Assembly: GCF_003640665.1 (NCBI RefSeq)
Contig: NZ_QQXL01000008.1
Location: forward strand, 1 to 64,000
Direction of reading: 5' to 3'
Length of the DNA: 64,000 bases
DNA from: Galactobacter caseinivorans
GTDB lineage: Bacteria; Actinomycetota; Actinomycetes; Actinomycetales; Micrococcaceae
Under the pieces are notes generated by a model. The model did not search any database, had not been told where the DNA came from, and saw nothing but the letters and a program-made list of their open reading frames with translations. Both the position numbers and the translations under genes were made by a program. Below are positions 42,440-51,172 of the stretch, piece after piece (positions within the stretch are counted from its first letter, which is position 1; the number at the start of each line of letters is the position of its first letter).

Positions 42440-43048
42440 GTGAATCAGGAAGAGTGGCTCGCCGAACGGCGCCGCCTGGGCCTGCCCGCGGACCCCGCCA
42501 AGGATTTTCCCCCCACCTTCCGCGAGGATCCGGGAGCCACGGGGCGCCGCCATGGATCCGCCGCGGCGCCGGGCGCCAACCGCTCCCCCGATCAGGCCGT
42601 GACCGCCCTCCAGGCCGAGCAGCGCCGCCTGGCCGAGGCCGCGCGCAGGGCGGCGCAGATTCAACCCGGCCCACCGCCGTCGAACACGTCACAGCCGCGC
42701 CCTGCCCAACCACACCCGGCCCAGCCACACCCTGCCCAGCCGCGCCCTGCGCCTCAGAATGTGCCGCATCAATACTCGCCGCCGATGCGTCCCATCCCGT
42801 CCGGCACCTACCCGCAGGGCACGGGCAACGCCACGCCGCGCGTGCGCGGCGCGGGCTGGTGTGTGGTGGTCTTCTTCGGGTTCATCGTGCTCTTCATCGT
42901 GAGCATCGCACTGGTCATCGCGGGCTCAAATCCGGAGCCGGACGAGTCCAGCGTCGAGGTCACGACGAGCTACTCCGTGGATTCCTCTACCGAGTCATAC
43001 ACGGAGGAATACATCGAGGAATACGGCTACTCGACCACGGAAAACTAG
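42440..43048 (+). CDS. Single-pass membrane protein with Pro-rich N-terminus
   Basis: A 202-residue protein from GTG 42440, behind AGAGGAG. Residues 1-130 are polar with a predicted helix near 52-72 and a Pro-Ala-Gln-His repeat (PAQPHPAQPHPAQP). One membrane helix is at about 140-162 (WCVVVFFGFIVLFIVSIALVI), and the last 40 residues are Ser/Thr/Glu/Tyr-rich and probably outside. No family is recognised. The plan resembles that of the two paralogues further right, without their C-terminal domain. Confidence 0.75.
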   Translation: MNQEEWLAERRRLGLPADPAKDFPPTFREDPGATGRRHGSAAAPGANRSPDQAVTALQAEQRRLAEAARRAAQIQPGPPPSNTSQPRPAQPHPAQPHPAQPRPAPQNVPHQYSPPMRPIPSGTYPQGTGNATPRVRGAGWCVVVFFGFIVLFIVSIALVIAGSNPEPDESSVEVTTSYSVDSSTESYTEEYIEEYGYSTTEN

Positions 43049-43061
43049 CCGGCTCCGAACG

Positions 43062-43622
43062 TCAGTCCAGGCCCAGCTCGTCCTTGCCAAAGACGGCCAG
43101 GTACGGGACGCCGGCCTCTTCCTCGATGCGCTCCTTGGCTCCGGTAGAACGGTCAACGATGACGGCGACGGCGCGGATCTGGCCGCCGGCGTTGCGCACG
43201 GCCTCCACTGCGGTCAGCGCGGAGCCGCCGGTGGTTGAGGTGTCCTCCACGACCAGGGTGGCGCGGCCATCCACTCCGGGGCCCTCCACCTGACGGCCCA
43301 TGCCGTAGGACTTCTGGGCCTTGCGCACCACGTAGGCATCCACGGAGCGGCCCGCCTCGCGAGCGGCGTGCATGATGGCGGTGCCGACCGGATCGGCGCC
43401 CATCGTCAGGCCACCGGCGGTCTCAAAGTCGATCCCGGCGTCGTCCAGCATCTTGAGCATGACGCGGCCCACCAACGCGGAGGCCTCGTGGTGCAAGGTG
43501 ATGCGGCGAAGATCGACGTAGTAGTCGGCCTCCTTGCCGGAGGACAGCGTCACCCGGCCGCGCACCACGGCGAGGTCTTTGACGAGTTGAAGGAGACGAG
43601 CGCGATCTTCGGCGTGGGTCAT
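43062..43622 (-). CDS. pyrE: Orotate phosphoribosyltransferase
   Basis: A 186-residue enzyme that joins orotate and PRPP to form OMP in pyrimidine synthesis. The PRPP motif VVEDTSTTGGSA is near 123-134, and FETAGGLTMGADPVGTA and VRKAQKSYGMGRQVEG carry the orotate and loop lysine features. Length fits the short actinobacterial form. It stands apart from other pyr genes. Confidence 0.96.
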   Translation of the reverse strand: MTHAEDRARLLQLVKDLAVVRGRVTLSSGKEADYYVDLRRITLHHEASALVGRVMLKMLDDAGIDFETAGGLTMGADPVGTAIMHAAREAGRSVDAYVVRKAQKSYGMGRQVEGPGVDGRATLVVEDTSTTGGSALTAVEAVRNAGGQIRAVAVIVDRSTGAKERIEEEAGVPYLAVFGKDELGLD

Positions 43623-43709
43623 ACGTGCAGTCTATCGGGGGCGGCCCACTCAGCCCGCCTTGGTAACCTGACGGAGTCCCACGACGCGCCACTACCAAGG
43701 GGGTGGACC

Positions 43710-45173
43710 GTGCCCGGTCCGCAGAACGACGACGACAGCACGCCCCACCGCCCCGACGCGGCCGAGGGCCCCGAGCTGCCTCCTGTAGCGCCGCCCGTCC
43801 CGCCGCCCTCGAGCGCGGCGGAAGAGCCGGCAGAGGCCGACGACGCGACCAGCATCCAGGAGCCGACGGCGTTGCCGTGGGGCGCGCTGATGTCCTCGCG
43901 TTCAGACGCGGCACCTTCCGACCCGGAGCCGCTCACCGCGACGGACACCCCGGTGGATCCGGAGCCGGCCACGCAGCTGGTGTCCACGTCCACGTCCCCG
44001 GCCGCCGCGTCGGCGCTGAGCCCCGTCCCGGCGCGCACGCCCGGCACGGCCTTTGCGGTGACCGAGGAGGATCAGGCCTCGACTCACGCCACCCGGAAGC
44101 GGATCGCGATCATCGCCGGCGCCGTGGTGGTCGCCCTCGCGATCGGTCTGTTCGTCTTCTTCCAGTGGCTGCAGCCCAAGGCGGCGCCGCGCGCGGCAGA
44201 AGACCCCGCGTCGTCGGGCGCTGAGGCCGGCACCGGCGGCACCCCAGCGGACGCCGTGACCAAGCTGGGCACCGCCCTCAAGGCGGGCGACGCAAAAACG
44301 GCGCTGGCGCTCCTGGATTTCACGTCTGTCACCGCGACCGGCGGCACGGGCCACCCGCTGCTGGAGCAAAGCATCTACAAGGCCGCCAAGGACCGCCCGA
44401 CGGCGTTGGAGATAGACCCGGATTCGCTGGCTGTTCCCAGCGCGCAGGCCAAAACTGCCATGGTGACGGCCACCGCGACGCAGGCCGGAAAGTCGGTCCC
44501 GCTCACGCTGAACCTGACCCGCGAGGCCCCCAGCGATCCGTGGAAGATCAGTCTTGCGTCGCTGCCGTCCATTGAGCTGTCGGATGCCGGTGGCAGCACC
44601 CTCAAGGTGAACGGGGAGGACGTAAAGTTGCCCGGCGCGCCGGATGATTACACGACCCAGCGGCTCTTTGTGCTGCCGGGCGAGTACAGCCTGGAGCGCA
44701 AGGACGACAAGTACACCGAGTACCCCAAGGCCAAGACCGTGGCTGCGGATGTCGCGGCGCTGTCCTCTGAGAGCACGGGAGACAAGCGCCGGGTCGGCAG
44801 TCTTTCCTTTAAGGGCAAGCACAACAAGGCCTTCAAGAAGGACGCCACCAAGGTCGTGAACGCGTGGCTGGATAAGTGCGTGGCGTCCACTGACATGGCG
44901 CCGGCCAAGTGCCCGTTCTCCGCTCCCACTACGTACCAGGGCGCTGCGGTCACCGCGGCGTCGTGGGAACTGACCATCCCGCCCAAGCTGAGTTTCTCTG
45001 ACGACGGCACCGGCGAGACTACGGTGGACGGCACCGGCGGAACCGCCAAGGTCGCCGGAACCGCGAAGATCGACGGCGAGGACACCGCCGTGCGCGGCAC
45101 AGTCTCCAGCTTTGGTTTCAAGGGTGACCTGGTGGTGAAGGACAACAAGCTGAAGTTCACGTACCGCGGCTAA
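43710..45173 (+). CDS. Single-pass surface protein, paralogue of the gene at 47487
   Basis: A 487-residue protein from GTG 43710 (AAGGGGGTGG upstream). Residues 1-130 are Pro/Ala/Glu-rich and probably cytoplasmic, a helix lies at about 137-157 (IIAGAVVVALAIGLFVFFQW), and the rest is extracellular. The outer part has a KVNGEDVKLPGAP beta segment, LFVLPGEYSLERKDDKY, and a Cys pair in WLDKCVASTDMAPAKCPF. The gene at 47487-49151 shares each of these. The layout recalls TcaA-like envelope sensors, but I make no functional call. A GCCCGACG-type copy encodes EDPASSG just outside the membrane. Confidence 0.8.
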   Translation: MPGPQNDDDSTPHRPDAAEGPELPPVAPPVPPPSSAAEEPAEADDATSIQEPTALPWGALMSSRSDAAPSDPEPLTATDTPVDPEPATQLVSTSTSPAAASALSPVPARTPGTAFAVTEEDQASTHATRKRIAIIAGAVVVALAIGLFVFFQWLQPKAAPRAAEDPASSGAEAGTGGTPADAVTKLGTALKAGDAKTALALLDFTSVTATGGTGHPLLEQSIYKAAKDRPTALEIDPDSLAVPSAQAKTAMVTATATQAGKSVPLTLNLTREAPSDPWKISLASLPSIELSDAGGSTLKVNGEDVKLPGAPDDYTTQRLFVLPGEYSLERKDDKYTEYPKAKTVAADVAALSSESTGDKRRVGSLSFKGKHNKAFKKDATKVVNAWLDKCVASTDMAPAKCPFSAPTTYQGAAVTAASWELTIPPKLSFSDDGTGETTVDGTGGTAKVAGTAKIDGEDTAVRGTVSSFGFKGDLVVKDNKLKFTYRG

Positions 45174-45184
45174 TCTGCGCATCG

Positions 45185-47179
45185 TCATCGGCGGGTTTCG
45201 CGTTGTAGTTGGCGTTCGCGTTGGCGTTGCCGAGTGGTCCAGGAGCTGACGACGGTCCACGGGCGCCTGGCCGCCCCTCCGGGAGCCGCGCCCGCGGCGG
45301 GCGCGCCCGTGTTGGCCGGTCGTACTGCGGCTGGCTCGGTGGTGGATTCCACGACGAGGCGCCCCAGGTGCACCTCGTGGTGGTGGAAGTTGCACAGCAG
45401 CACGGCGTGGTCCACGTCGGTGGGTCCGCCCTCATTCCACGGGATCACGTGGTGGGCCTCGCACCACCCAGGAGGCGCACCGCACCCTGGTGCCTTGCAG
45501 TGCCGGTCACGGACCATCAACGCCCTGCGCTGGTGAACACTGAAGTGACGCCTGGCCCGGCCTAGTTTCAGTGGTAGCCCTGCTTCGTCGGTGAGCATGA
45601 ACTGCACATCGGCGCTACAGAGCATGCTCATCACCTGAGACACCGGCACAGCAGCGTCCGACCGCGCCACCCTCGCAAACCGTTCATCCACCAGCGCTTG
45701 AGGATCATTCCCGGCCATCGGGCCCTGGGCACGACGAGGTGCGAGTGGTGGTGGTGGTTGGAGAGTCACGGCTGCTGGTGCTGGTGGTGGCGGTGATTCT
45801 GGTGGCGCCGCCCCGAAGGGGGCGCGCATTCCTGCAAAGGGATGGCGCGGTTCCGGCGGTGGTTCTGGCGACCTGCCCCACCCTTGGCCCGCCGAACGCA
45901 GATCCGCGAACACATCCACGCCGACGGTCGGGCCATCAGTCCCAGCCCGTTGGCCGGCACCGCGGTCGGTGGTCGCCACTGGCGCAGCTGTCAGGACCCG
46001 GCGGGGACTCGCGACGGGCTGCTGGGCTGGAGCGCTGTTGAGGAAGGCGTGAAGGGCCGGCAGGGTCGCAGTCACCAGCAACGTCGGCGCGGCGCCGTGA
46101 TTGGTGGGAGCGTTCCCCGAGCTGGCATGGGACGCGAACAGGGAGGCCAGGGCGTCGAAGGCCCTCTGATCCATAGTGCGAGAGTCCTCCCCCGCCTCCA
46201 CGTCCCCCGCATCGCTCGACACTGGGTCAGAGCTTGAATCGGGGTCAGTTGTGAGGTCAGGTGCGGGGTCTTTTCGCCGGGGCGAGGTGTAGGCATCCAG
46301 CACGGCGCGGATCGCGGCACCTTCCAGCTCGGGGGCGAACCCCGTCATCCTCCACCCGCCACCGCGGGCCATGCTGAGCTTGAACGAACGAGCCTTCACC
46401 TGCTTCTCGTAATCCGGCTCCACCCCATCCGGATCAATCGCATTAGCCCACGCCCTAGCAACCTGGGACAGGGCCGCGCTCTCCAGCCGTCGACCACCCC
46501 AAGCATCCACGGCGAACTCCACATCGGCCTCACACCCAAAGCCTGGTTCGCCCTCCCCCGGGAGTACCCGACCACCACTGGCCTGAGCCACCAGGGCAGC
46601 CTCGGCAAACCCCAACATCCCCGCGACCACGTCGGGATTCTCAGAAGTCTCGGGCACCTCCTGCGGCAGTTCCCGGTGGATGGTCAAAGCCTGCTCAGCG
46701 GACACCTCCCCGGCTTCCAGCCCCCGAGCAATCCCGGGCCGCAACGGCGCCAACACCCCGGCGGAGAAACCATTGCGCGGGGTGATGGCTCCGGCCACAC
46801 AGATCCACCCCTGAGCCGTTGGGGCAGGGACCCCAAAGAGCTGCATCAACAACGCCTTAGAGCCGCGCGCACCCACCCGGTGCGCCAACGAGTCCGGCCC
46901 TGCCCTGCCCGCACCACCGTTCAACCCCTCAGACCTAGCCACCACAGCAGCCGCGGCACGCACCCGCAAAGCATCCATCACCACCGAAAGCTGAGCCAGC
47001 TGGCCCAGCACCGCCACCACCTCAGCATCACTGGCCTCTTCAACCCACCGCAGCGAGTCAGGCAACACCGTGCCCCGCAGCACCCCAACCACACCCGCCA
47101 GGGCCCCGGCGGCCGCCCCCGACCCCGGCTCTGGCCTCGACTCCGGCTCCGGCTCCGACCCTTCATGACTCTGATCCAC
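45185..47179 (-). CDS. DUF222 / HNH endonuclease protein (13E12 type)
   Basis: A 664-residue protein. Residues about 40-330 carry the DUF222 region (ASDAEVVAVLGQLAQLSVVMDALRVRAAAAVVAR in pieces; ADVEFAVDAWGG), the middle is a Pro-rich linker, and the C-terminus has the HNH site: DRHCKAPGCG zinc knuckle, CEAHHVIPWNEGGPTDVDHAVLLCNFHHHEVH. GTG 47179 follows GGGAGG. The family is abundant and repeated in actinobacteria and is often linked to mobility. It sits between two paralogous surface-protein genes, possibly an insertion between tandem copies. Confidence 0.9.
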   Translation of the reverse strand: MDQSHEGSEPEPESRPEPGSGAAAGALAGVVGVLRGTVLPDSLRWVEEASDAEVVAVLGQLAQLSVVMDALRVRAAAAVVARSEGLNGGAGRAGPDSLAHRVGARGSKALLMQLFGVPAPTAQGWICVAGAITPRNGFSAGVLAPLRPGIARGLEAGEVSAEQALTIHRELPQEVPETSENPDVVAGMLGFAEAALVAQASGGRVLPGEGEPGFGCEADVEFAVDAWGGRRLESAALSQVARAWANAIDPDGVEPDYEKQVKARSFKLSMARGGGWRMTGFAPELEGAAIRAVLDAYTSPRRKDPAPDLTTDPDSSSDPVSSDAGDVEAGEDSRTMDQRAFDALASLFASHASSGNAPTNHGAAPTLLVTATLPALHAFLNSAPAQQPVASPRRVLTAAPVATTDRGAGQRAGTDGPTVGVDVFADLRSAGQGWGRSPEPPPEPRHPFAGMRAPFGAAPPESPPPPAPAAVTLQPPPPLAPRRAQGPMAGNDPQALVDERFARVARSDAAVPVSQVMSMLCSADVQFMLTDEAGLPLKLGRARRHFSVHQRRALMVRDRHCKAPGCGAPPGWCEAHHVIPWNEGGPTDVDHAVLLCNFHHHEVHLGRLVVESTTEPAAVRPANTGAPAAGAAPGGAARRPWTVVSSWTTRQRQRERQLQRETRR

Positions 47180-47422
47180 GACCGCTCACCTCCCCAGGCG
47201 ACTGGTGTTCCCCCTTGAACACCTCAAGCGTCTCGTGACCCCCTGACACTTTGCTCCGCTTTTGAACCGGTTTCGCCCAGATCCACCAAAGAATATTTCA
47301 AACCCATAGAAACAGGGTTTATCCACAGGCCCCGTCCCTCACAGGCCACCAACCCACACCCGCGCACCTGGGCGCGCCAACGACGTCGACCCCCAGGGAG
47401 AGAGCCGGCAGCGAGGCACAAA

Positions 47423-47462
47423 AAGGGCGGGCCACCAGTTGAAAAACTGGTGGCCCGCCCTT
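47423..47462 (-). terminator. Rho-independent terminator of the minus-strand surface-protein gene
   Basis: AAGGGCGGGCCACCAGTT and its exact reverse complement form an 18-bp stem with a four-base loop. On the minus strand the stem is followed by TTT, 24 bp beyond the stop at 47487. The rest of the 307-bp gap 47180-47486 holds the HNH ribosome site and nothing else I can name. Confidence 0.92.
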
Positions 47463-47486
47463 CTGTACAGCCCGTGGGCACTCCCG

Positions 47487-49151
47487 CTAGTCGCTCGGGG
47501 TGAACACCAGCTTGCCGTTGGTCACCTTGGACTCGCCGGAGAAGTACAGGCTCACGTCGCCGCGGACTCGGGCGCTGCCGGCCTTGCCGGTCACGCGCGC
47601 CTTGCCGCCGCTCGTGTAGACCCGGTCGCTGCTGGGGCTCGTGGAGACCGTGACGGTGGGCTGCTTGGTGATGGTCCACTTGAGACCGGTCGCTTTCTTG
47701 CCCTTGTAGTTCGGGTTAATGCGGAACGGGCAACCCTTGGGTGCCGGGTCCTTGGACTTGACGCACTGAGCCAGGTAGGCCTTCACCGCATTCTGCGTAT
47801 CGGTCTTGTAGGCCGCGGTGCGGGTCTCCTTGAACTCGATGCGCTTCAAGCCGGATCCCACGCTGTTACGGTCAAGGCCGCTGGCGTTGACCTCAACGGG
47901 CGCCACCTTGCCGAAGGCCGAGTAACGGTCGCCAGCACGCTCAAAGGTGTAGGTACCCGGCAGCACTCGCAGGCGCGCGGAGCTGTACTCGCTGCTACCG
48001 GCGGGGATCTTGACGTCCACGCCGTTGACCTTCACCGTGGCCGCGTTGGCACCGGAAACGGAAATGGTCGGCAGGGAGAACATGTCGATCTGCCACGGGT
48101 TCTCAGCGTTGTCCGGGCCGGTCTTGACGACCTGGAACGTCACGCGACGCTCCTCGGCGCCGGTCACGATGACAGCGGAGACGTCCTTGCGGTCATCCGT
48201 GTAGCTGTCCTTGGTCTCCTCGATCCGGATGTCGGTGGGACGCTTGGTCGCCGCCGTGTACACCGCGTCAGTCAGCAGCACGTCAGACTCATCGCCGCTG
48301 CCGCTGAATTGTGTGGTGTCAATGAACTTCATCGCGTTGGCCGCCTGACCATCCTTCAGAGCCGTCACCAGGCCGGTCACTGCCGCGTCGGCAGTGCCCT
48401 GCGGGATGGTCTGAGGGGACGGGGCACCCTCGGTGGAGCCGGAGCTTCCCTCCGGAGCGCCACTGCTTTCAGGGGCGCCGCTGCTTGACTCGGGCGACGA
48501 GGAGCTCGCGGCGGTGGAGTCAGCCTGCTTCTTGTCGTTGTTGGCGTTGCCAACCAGCACAATCACCAGCACGATGGCCGCGACCACAAGCGCACCGATG
48601 ATGCTCAGGATGATCGCCATACGCTTCTTGTTGCTGCCGCCGCCCTGACCCTGGCCACCAAACTGGTCGCCGGGGCCACCGGGGCCACCAGGACCTACCG
48701 GCCCGCCCGGCCCGCCCGGGCCACCGAACGGGGACTGCTGGCCGCCCTGACCAAACGGCGCGGCACCGGCCGCGCCGAACTGCTGGGGCTGATCGCCAAA
48801 CTGCTGATTCGGGTCACCAAACTGCGGGGGCTGCGCGCCAAAACCGTCCTGCGGGGCGCCGTCGGGCCCCTGCTGTGGGGTGTTCCAATCCGGCTGACCG
48901 GACGTGGCACCAAGCTCGCCACCCTGGCCGTAGTTCTCCTGGGAGGCCTGCCACGGGGCCTGGGGCAGGTCGCCCCCACCCGGGGGAGCGATGTCCGGCT
49001 GCCCAAACTGGGTAGTCGGGGTCTCGTAGCCCGAGGGCTCGTTATAGGGTGCCGGCTGACCCCAGCTCGGGGGCTGCTGGCCGTCCGGATTGACCGGATC
49101 GGGAGTGTTCCCCGAATCCTGGCCAGGCGTGGACTGATCGTTGTTTGCCAT
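47487..49151 (-). CDS. Single-pass surface protein, paralogue of the gene at 43710
   Basis: A 554-residue protein. Residues 1-165 are Pro/Gln/Gly-rich (with QFGDQPQQFG and GGPGGPGGP runs), a membrane helix lies at about 178-205 (MAIILSIIGALVVAAIVLVIVL), then a Ser-rich stalk and an extracellular domain. KVNGVDVKIPAGSSEY, LRVLPGTYTFERAGDRY and YLAQCVKSKDPAPKGCPF align with the paralogue. ATG 49151 follows GGGGGAG. A strong terminator follows. Extracellular sensing or envelope-linked binding is only a guess. Confidence 0.82.
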   Translation of the reverse strand: MANNDQSTPGQDSGNTPDPVNPDGQQPPSWGQPAPYNEPSGYETPTTQFGQPDIAPPGGGDLPQAPWQASQENYGQGGELGATSGQPDWNTPQQGPDGAPQDGFGAQPPQFGDPNQQFGDQPQQFGAAGAAPFGQGGQQSPFGGPGGPGGPVGPGGPGGPGDQFGGQGQGGGSNKKRMAIILSIIGALVVAAIVLVIVLVGNANNDKKQADSTAASSSSPESSSGAPESSGAPEGSSGSTEGAPSPQTIPQGTADAAVTGLVTALKDGQAANAMKFIDTTQFSGSGDESDVLLTDAVYTAATKRPTDIRIEETKDSYTDDRKDVSAVIVTGAEERRVTFQVVKTGPDNAENPWQIDMFSLPTISVSGANAATVKVNGVDVKIPAGSSEYSSARLRVLPGTYTFERAGDRYSAFGKVAPVEVNASGLDRNSVGSGLKRIEFKETRTAAYKTDTQNAVKAYLAQCVKSKDPAPKGCPFRINPNYKGKKATGLKWTITKQPTVTVSTSPSSDRVYTSGGKARVTGKAGSARVRGDVSLYFSGESKVTNGKLVFTPSD

Positions 49152-49236
49152 GGTCTCCCCCACTGCGCGAGTGATGATTTAGTCTTGTGGATCGAGATAC
49201 TACTGGAATCTTTGTGCGTCTGAACTAAAAAGGCGG

Positions 49237-49280
49237 TGTGACACAGTGCTTCACTCAATCTAGATCACACTGTGACACAG
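49237..49280. promoter_or_regulatory. Paired TGTGACACAG sites in the divergent gap before nadE
   Basis: TGTGACACAG occurs at 49237-49246 and 49271-49280, 34 bp apart (about three helical turns); the second is the full palindrome CTGTGACACAG. They are in the divergent region between the surface-protein gene (start 49151) and nadE (start 49421), nearer the former. The arrangement suits a dimeric regulator binding twice on one DNA face. Confidence 0.65.
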
Positions 49281-49420
49281 CATTGTGCCAGGACGCGCAT
49301 TCAAGAAGCCACTATCCGGCTCCACAAGTCGGCGTCAAGCCGCCACATCGCGTCAGATCAGCCCACGTCACGTAGTCCCAGCGCTTCGCACCGGGGCCAC
49401 ACCTCATTAGGCTGGTGGGT

Positions 49421-50245
49421 ATGCGAGAACTCCAGCGGCAGATTATCGAGGAGATGGGCGTGCAGCCCACCATCGACCCGGCCAAGGAGGTGGCGCGCCG
49501 CGTGAGTTTCCTGCAGGACTACCTGCGAGCCACCCACACGGCCGGCTTTGTTTTGGGTATCTCCGGCGGGCTGGATTCCACCCTGGCCGGGCGCCTGGCC
49601 CAACTGGCCGTGGAGGGCCTGGCTAGCGAGGGGATTGCCGCGGATTTTGTGGCTGTGCGGCTGCCTTACGGCGAGCAGGCGGATGAGGAAGATGCTCAGG
49701 CCGCCCTTGAATTCATCCAGCCGGCCACGCGGTGGACCTTCAACATCAAGCCTGGCACCGACGGGCTTTCAGAGGAATTCGCGGCGACGACCGGCCGCGA
49801 GATCTCCGACTTCAACCGCGGCAACGTCAAGGCGCGCATGCGCATGGTGGCCCAATACGCGCTGGCCGGCGAGCGCAACCTGCTGGTCCTCGGCACCGAC
49901 CACGGCGCCGAATCGGTGGTGGGTTTCTTCACCAAGTTTGGCGACGGCGGCGCGGATATCCTGCCGCTCTTTGGGCTCAACAAGGAACAGAACCGGGAGC
50001 TGCTGCGCCACCTTGGGGCGCCGGAACAGCTCTGGGCCAAGGTGCCCACGGCGGACCTCCTGGACGGGCGGCCCGGCCGCGCGGACGAGGACGAGCTGGG
50101 CATCAGCTACGCGGACATCGACGCCTACCTGGAGGGCCACGAGGTCCCGGAGACCTCCGCGGCCCTCATCGAAGAGAAGTACCTACGCAGCCGTCACAAG
50201 CGCACCACGCCGGTGACGATCATGGATTCGTGGTGGAGGAACTGA
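49421..50245 (+). CDS. nadE: NH3-dependent NAD synthetase
   Basis: A 274-residue enzyme that amidates deamido-NAD with ammonia and ATP. The PP-loop SGGLDST is at 48-54, and RLPYGEQADEEDAQ, NRGNVKARMRM and LVLGTDHGAESVVGFFTKFGDGGADI complete the pattern. No N-terminal glutaminase is present, so ammonia is the donor. ATG 49421 is preferred over GTG 49415. Its TGA overlaps the next gene's ATG. Confidence 0.97.
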   Translation: MRELQRQIIEEMGVQPTIDPAKEVARRVSFLQDYLRATHTAGFVLGISGGLDSTLAGRLAQLAVEGLASEGIAADFVAVRLPYGEQADEEDAQAALEFIQPATRWTFNIKPGTDGLSEEFAATTGREISDFNRGNVKARMRMVAQYALAGERNLLVLGTDHGAESVVGFFTKFGDGGADILPLFGLNKEQNRELLRHLGAPEQLWAKVPTADLLDGRPGRADEDELGISYADIDAYLEGHEVPETSAALIEEKYLRSRHKRTTPVTIMDSWWRN

Positions 50246-51024
50246 TGACTGACTCATCCCAGAACATTGAATGCTGGCTCACCGACATGGACGGCGTGCT
50301 GGTGCACGAAAACGCCCCAGTGCCCGGCGCAGGTGACCTGCTCAACCAGTGGCGGGACCAGGGCAAGCGCTACCTGGTGCTGACCAATAACTCCATCTAC
50401 ACACCACGCGACCTCTCCGCGCGCCTGTCCTCCTCCGGGCTTGAGGTGCCAGAGGAGAACATCTGGACCTCCGCCCTGGCCACGGCGGTCTTCATCGCGG
50501 ACCAGCAGGAGCGCGCCACCGTGTATTGCATCGGTGAGGCGGGGCTGACCACCGCGCTGCATGAGGCGGGCGTGATCCTCACGGATCAGAATCCCGACTT
50601 TGTGGTGCTCGGGGAGACGCGCACGTACTCCTTTGAGGCCATCACCCGCGCCATCCGCTTGATTGCCGGCGGTGCGCGCTTCATCTCCACCAATCCGGAC
50701 GCCACGGGGCCCTCCCTGGACGGCGTGCTCCCGGCGACCGGCGCCATCGCCGCGTTGATCACCAAGGCGACCGGCCGGGTCCCATACGTGGTGGGCAAGC
50801 CCAACCCCATGATGTTCCGCTCCGCCATGAATCGCATTCAGGCGCACTCGGAAACAACCGCGATGATCGGTGACCGCATGGATACCGACATCGTGGCGGG
50901 CATCGAGGCGGGCCTGAAGACCTTCCTGGTCCTCACCGGCATCACGCAGCGCGAGGACATCCGCCGCTACCCCTTCCGCCCCAATCACGTCCTGGACTCG
51001 GTCGCGGACCTGCTGGAGCGCTAA
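50245..51024 (+). CDS. HAD superfamily IIA phosphatase (NagD-like)
   Basis: A 259-residue HAD hydrolase. The nucleophile motif DMDGVLV is at 14-20, LTNNSI holds motif II, KPNPMMF motif III lysine, and GDRMDTDIVAGIEAGL motif IV. The NagD-type cap and length suggest a nucleotide or sugar-phosphate phosphatase. GGAGGA lies inside the end of nadE and the start overlaps its stop by one base, so the pair is translationally coupled; clearing a nucleotide by-product is one possible link. Confidence 0.92.
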   Translation: MTDSSQNIECWLTDMDGVLVHENAPVPGAGDLLNQWRDQGKRYLVLTNNSIYTPRDLSARLSSSGLEVPEENIWTSALATAVFIADQQERATVYCIGEAGLTTALHEAGVILTDQNPDFVVLGETRTYSFEAITRAIRLIAGGARFISTNPDATGPSLDGVLPATGAIAALITKATGRVPYVVGKPNPMMFRSAMNRIQAHSETTAMIGDRMDTDIVAGIEAGLKTFLVLTGITQREDIRRYPFRPNHVLDSVADLLER

Positions 51025-51029
51025 GCACC

Positions 51030-51084
51030 TGCCCGACGACGCGGGGTCGCGCCTCGCTGGAAGGTCACCAAGCGGCGTCGGGCA
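51030..51084. repeat. Inverted-repeat element of the GCCCGACG family
   Basis: TGCCCGACGACGC (51030-51042) faces GCGGCGTCGGGCA (51072-51084), 12 of 13 pairing, 29-base centre. It directly follows the HAD gene stop (51024) and may serve as its terminator. Confidence 0.8.
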
Positions 51085-51172
51085 CTTCCTCCCACCCGGC
51101 CGCGGCGATACGGTGAGGTGAGCCAAGTCACGAGGGCGCCCGCCCGCCGGGCGCCGCCGAGAGGGGACCACC

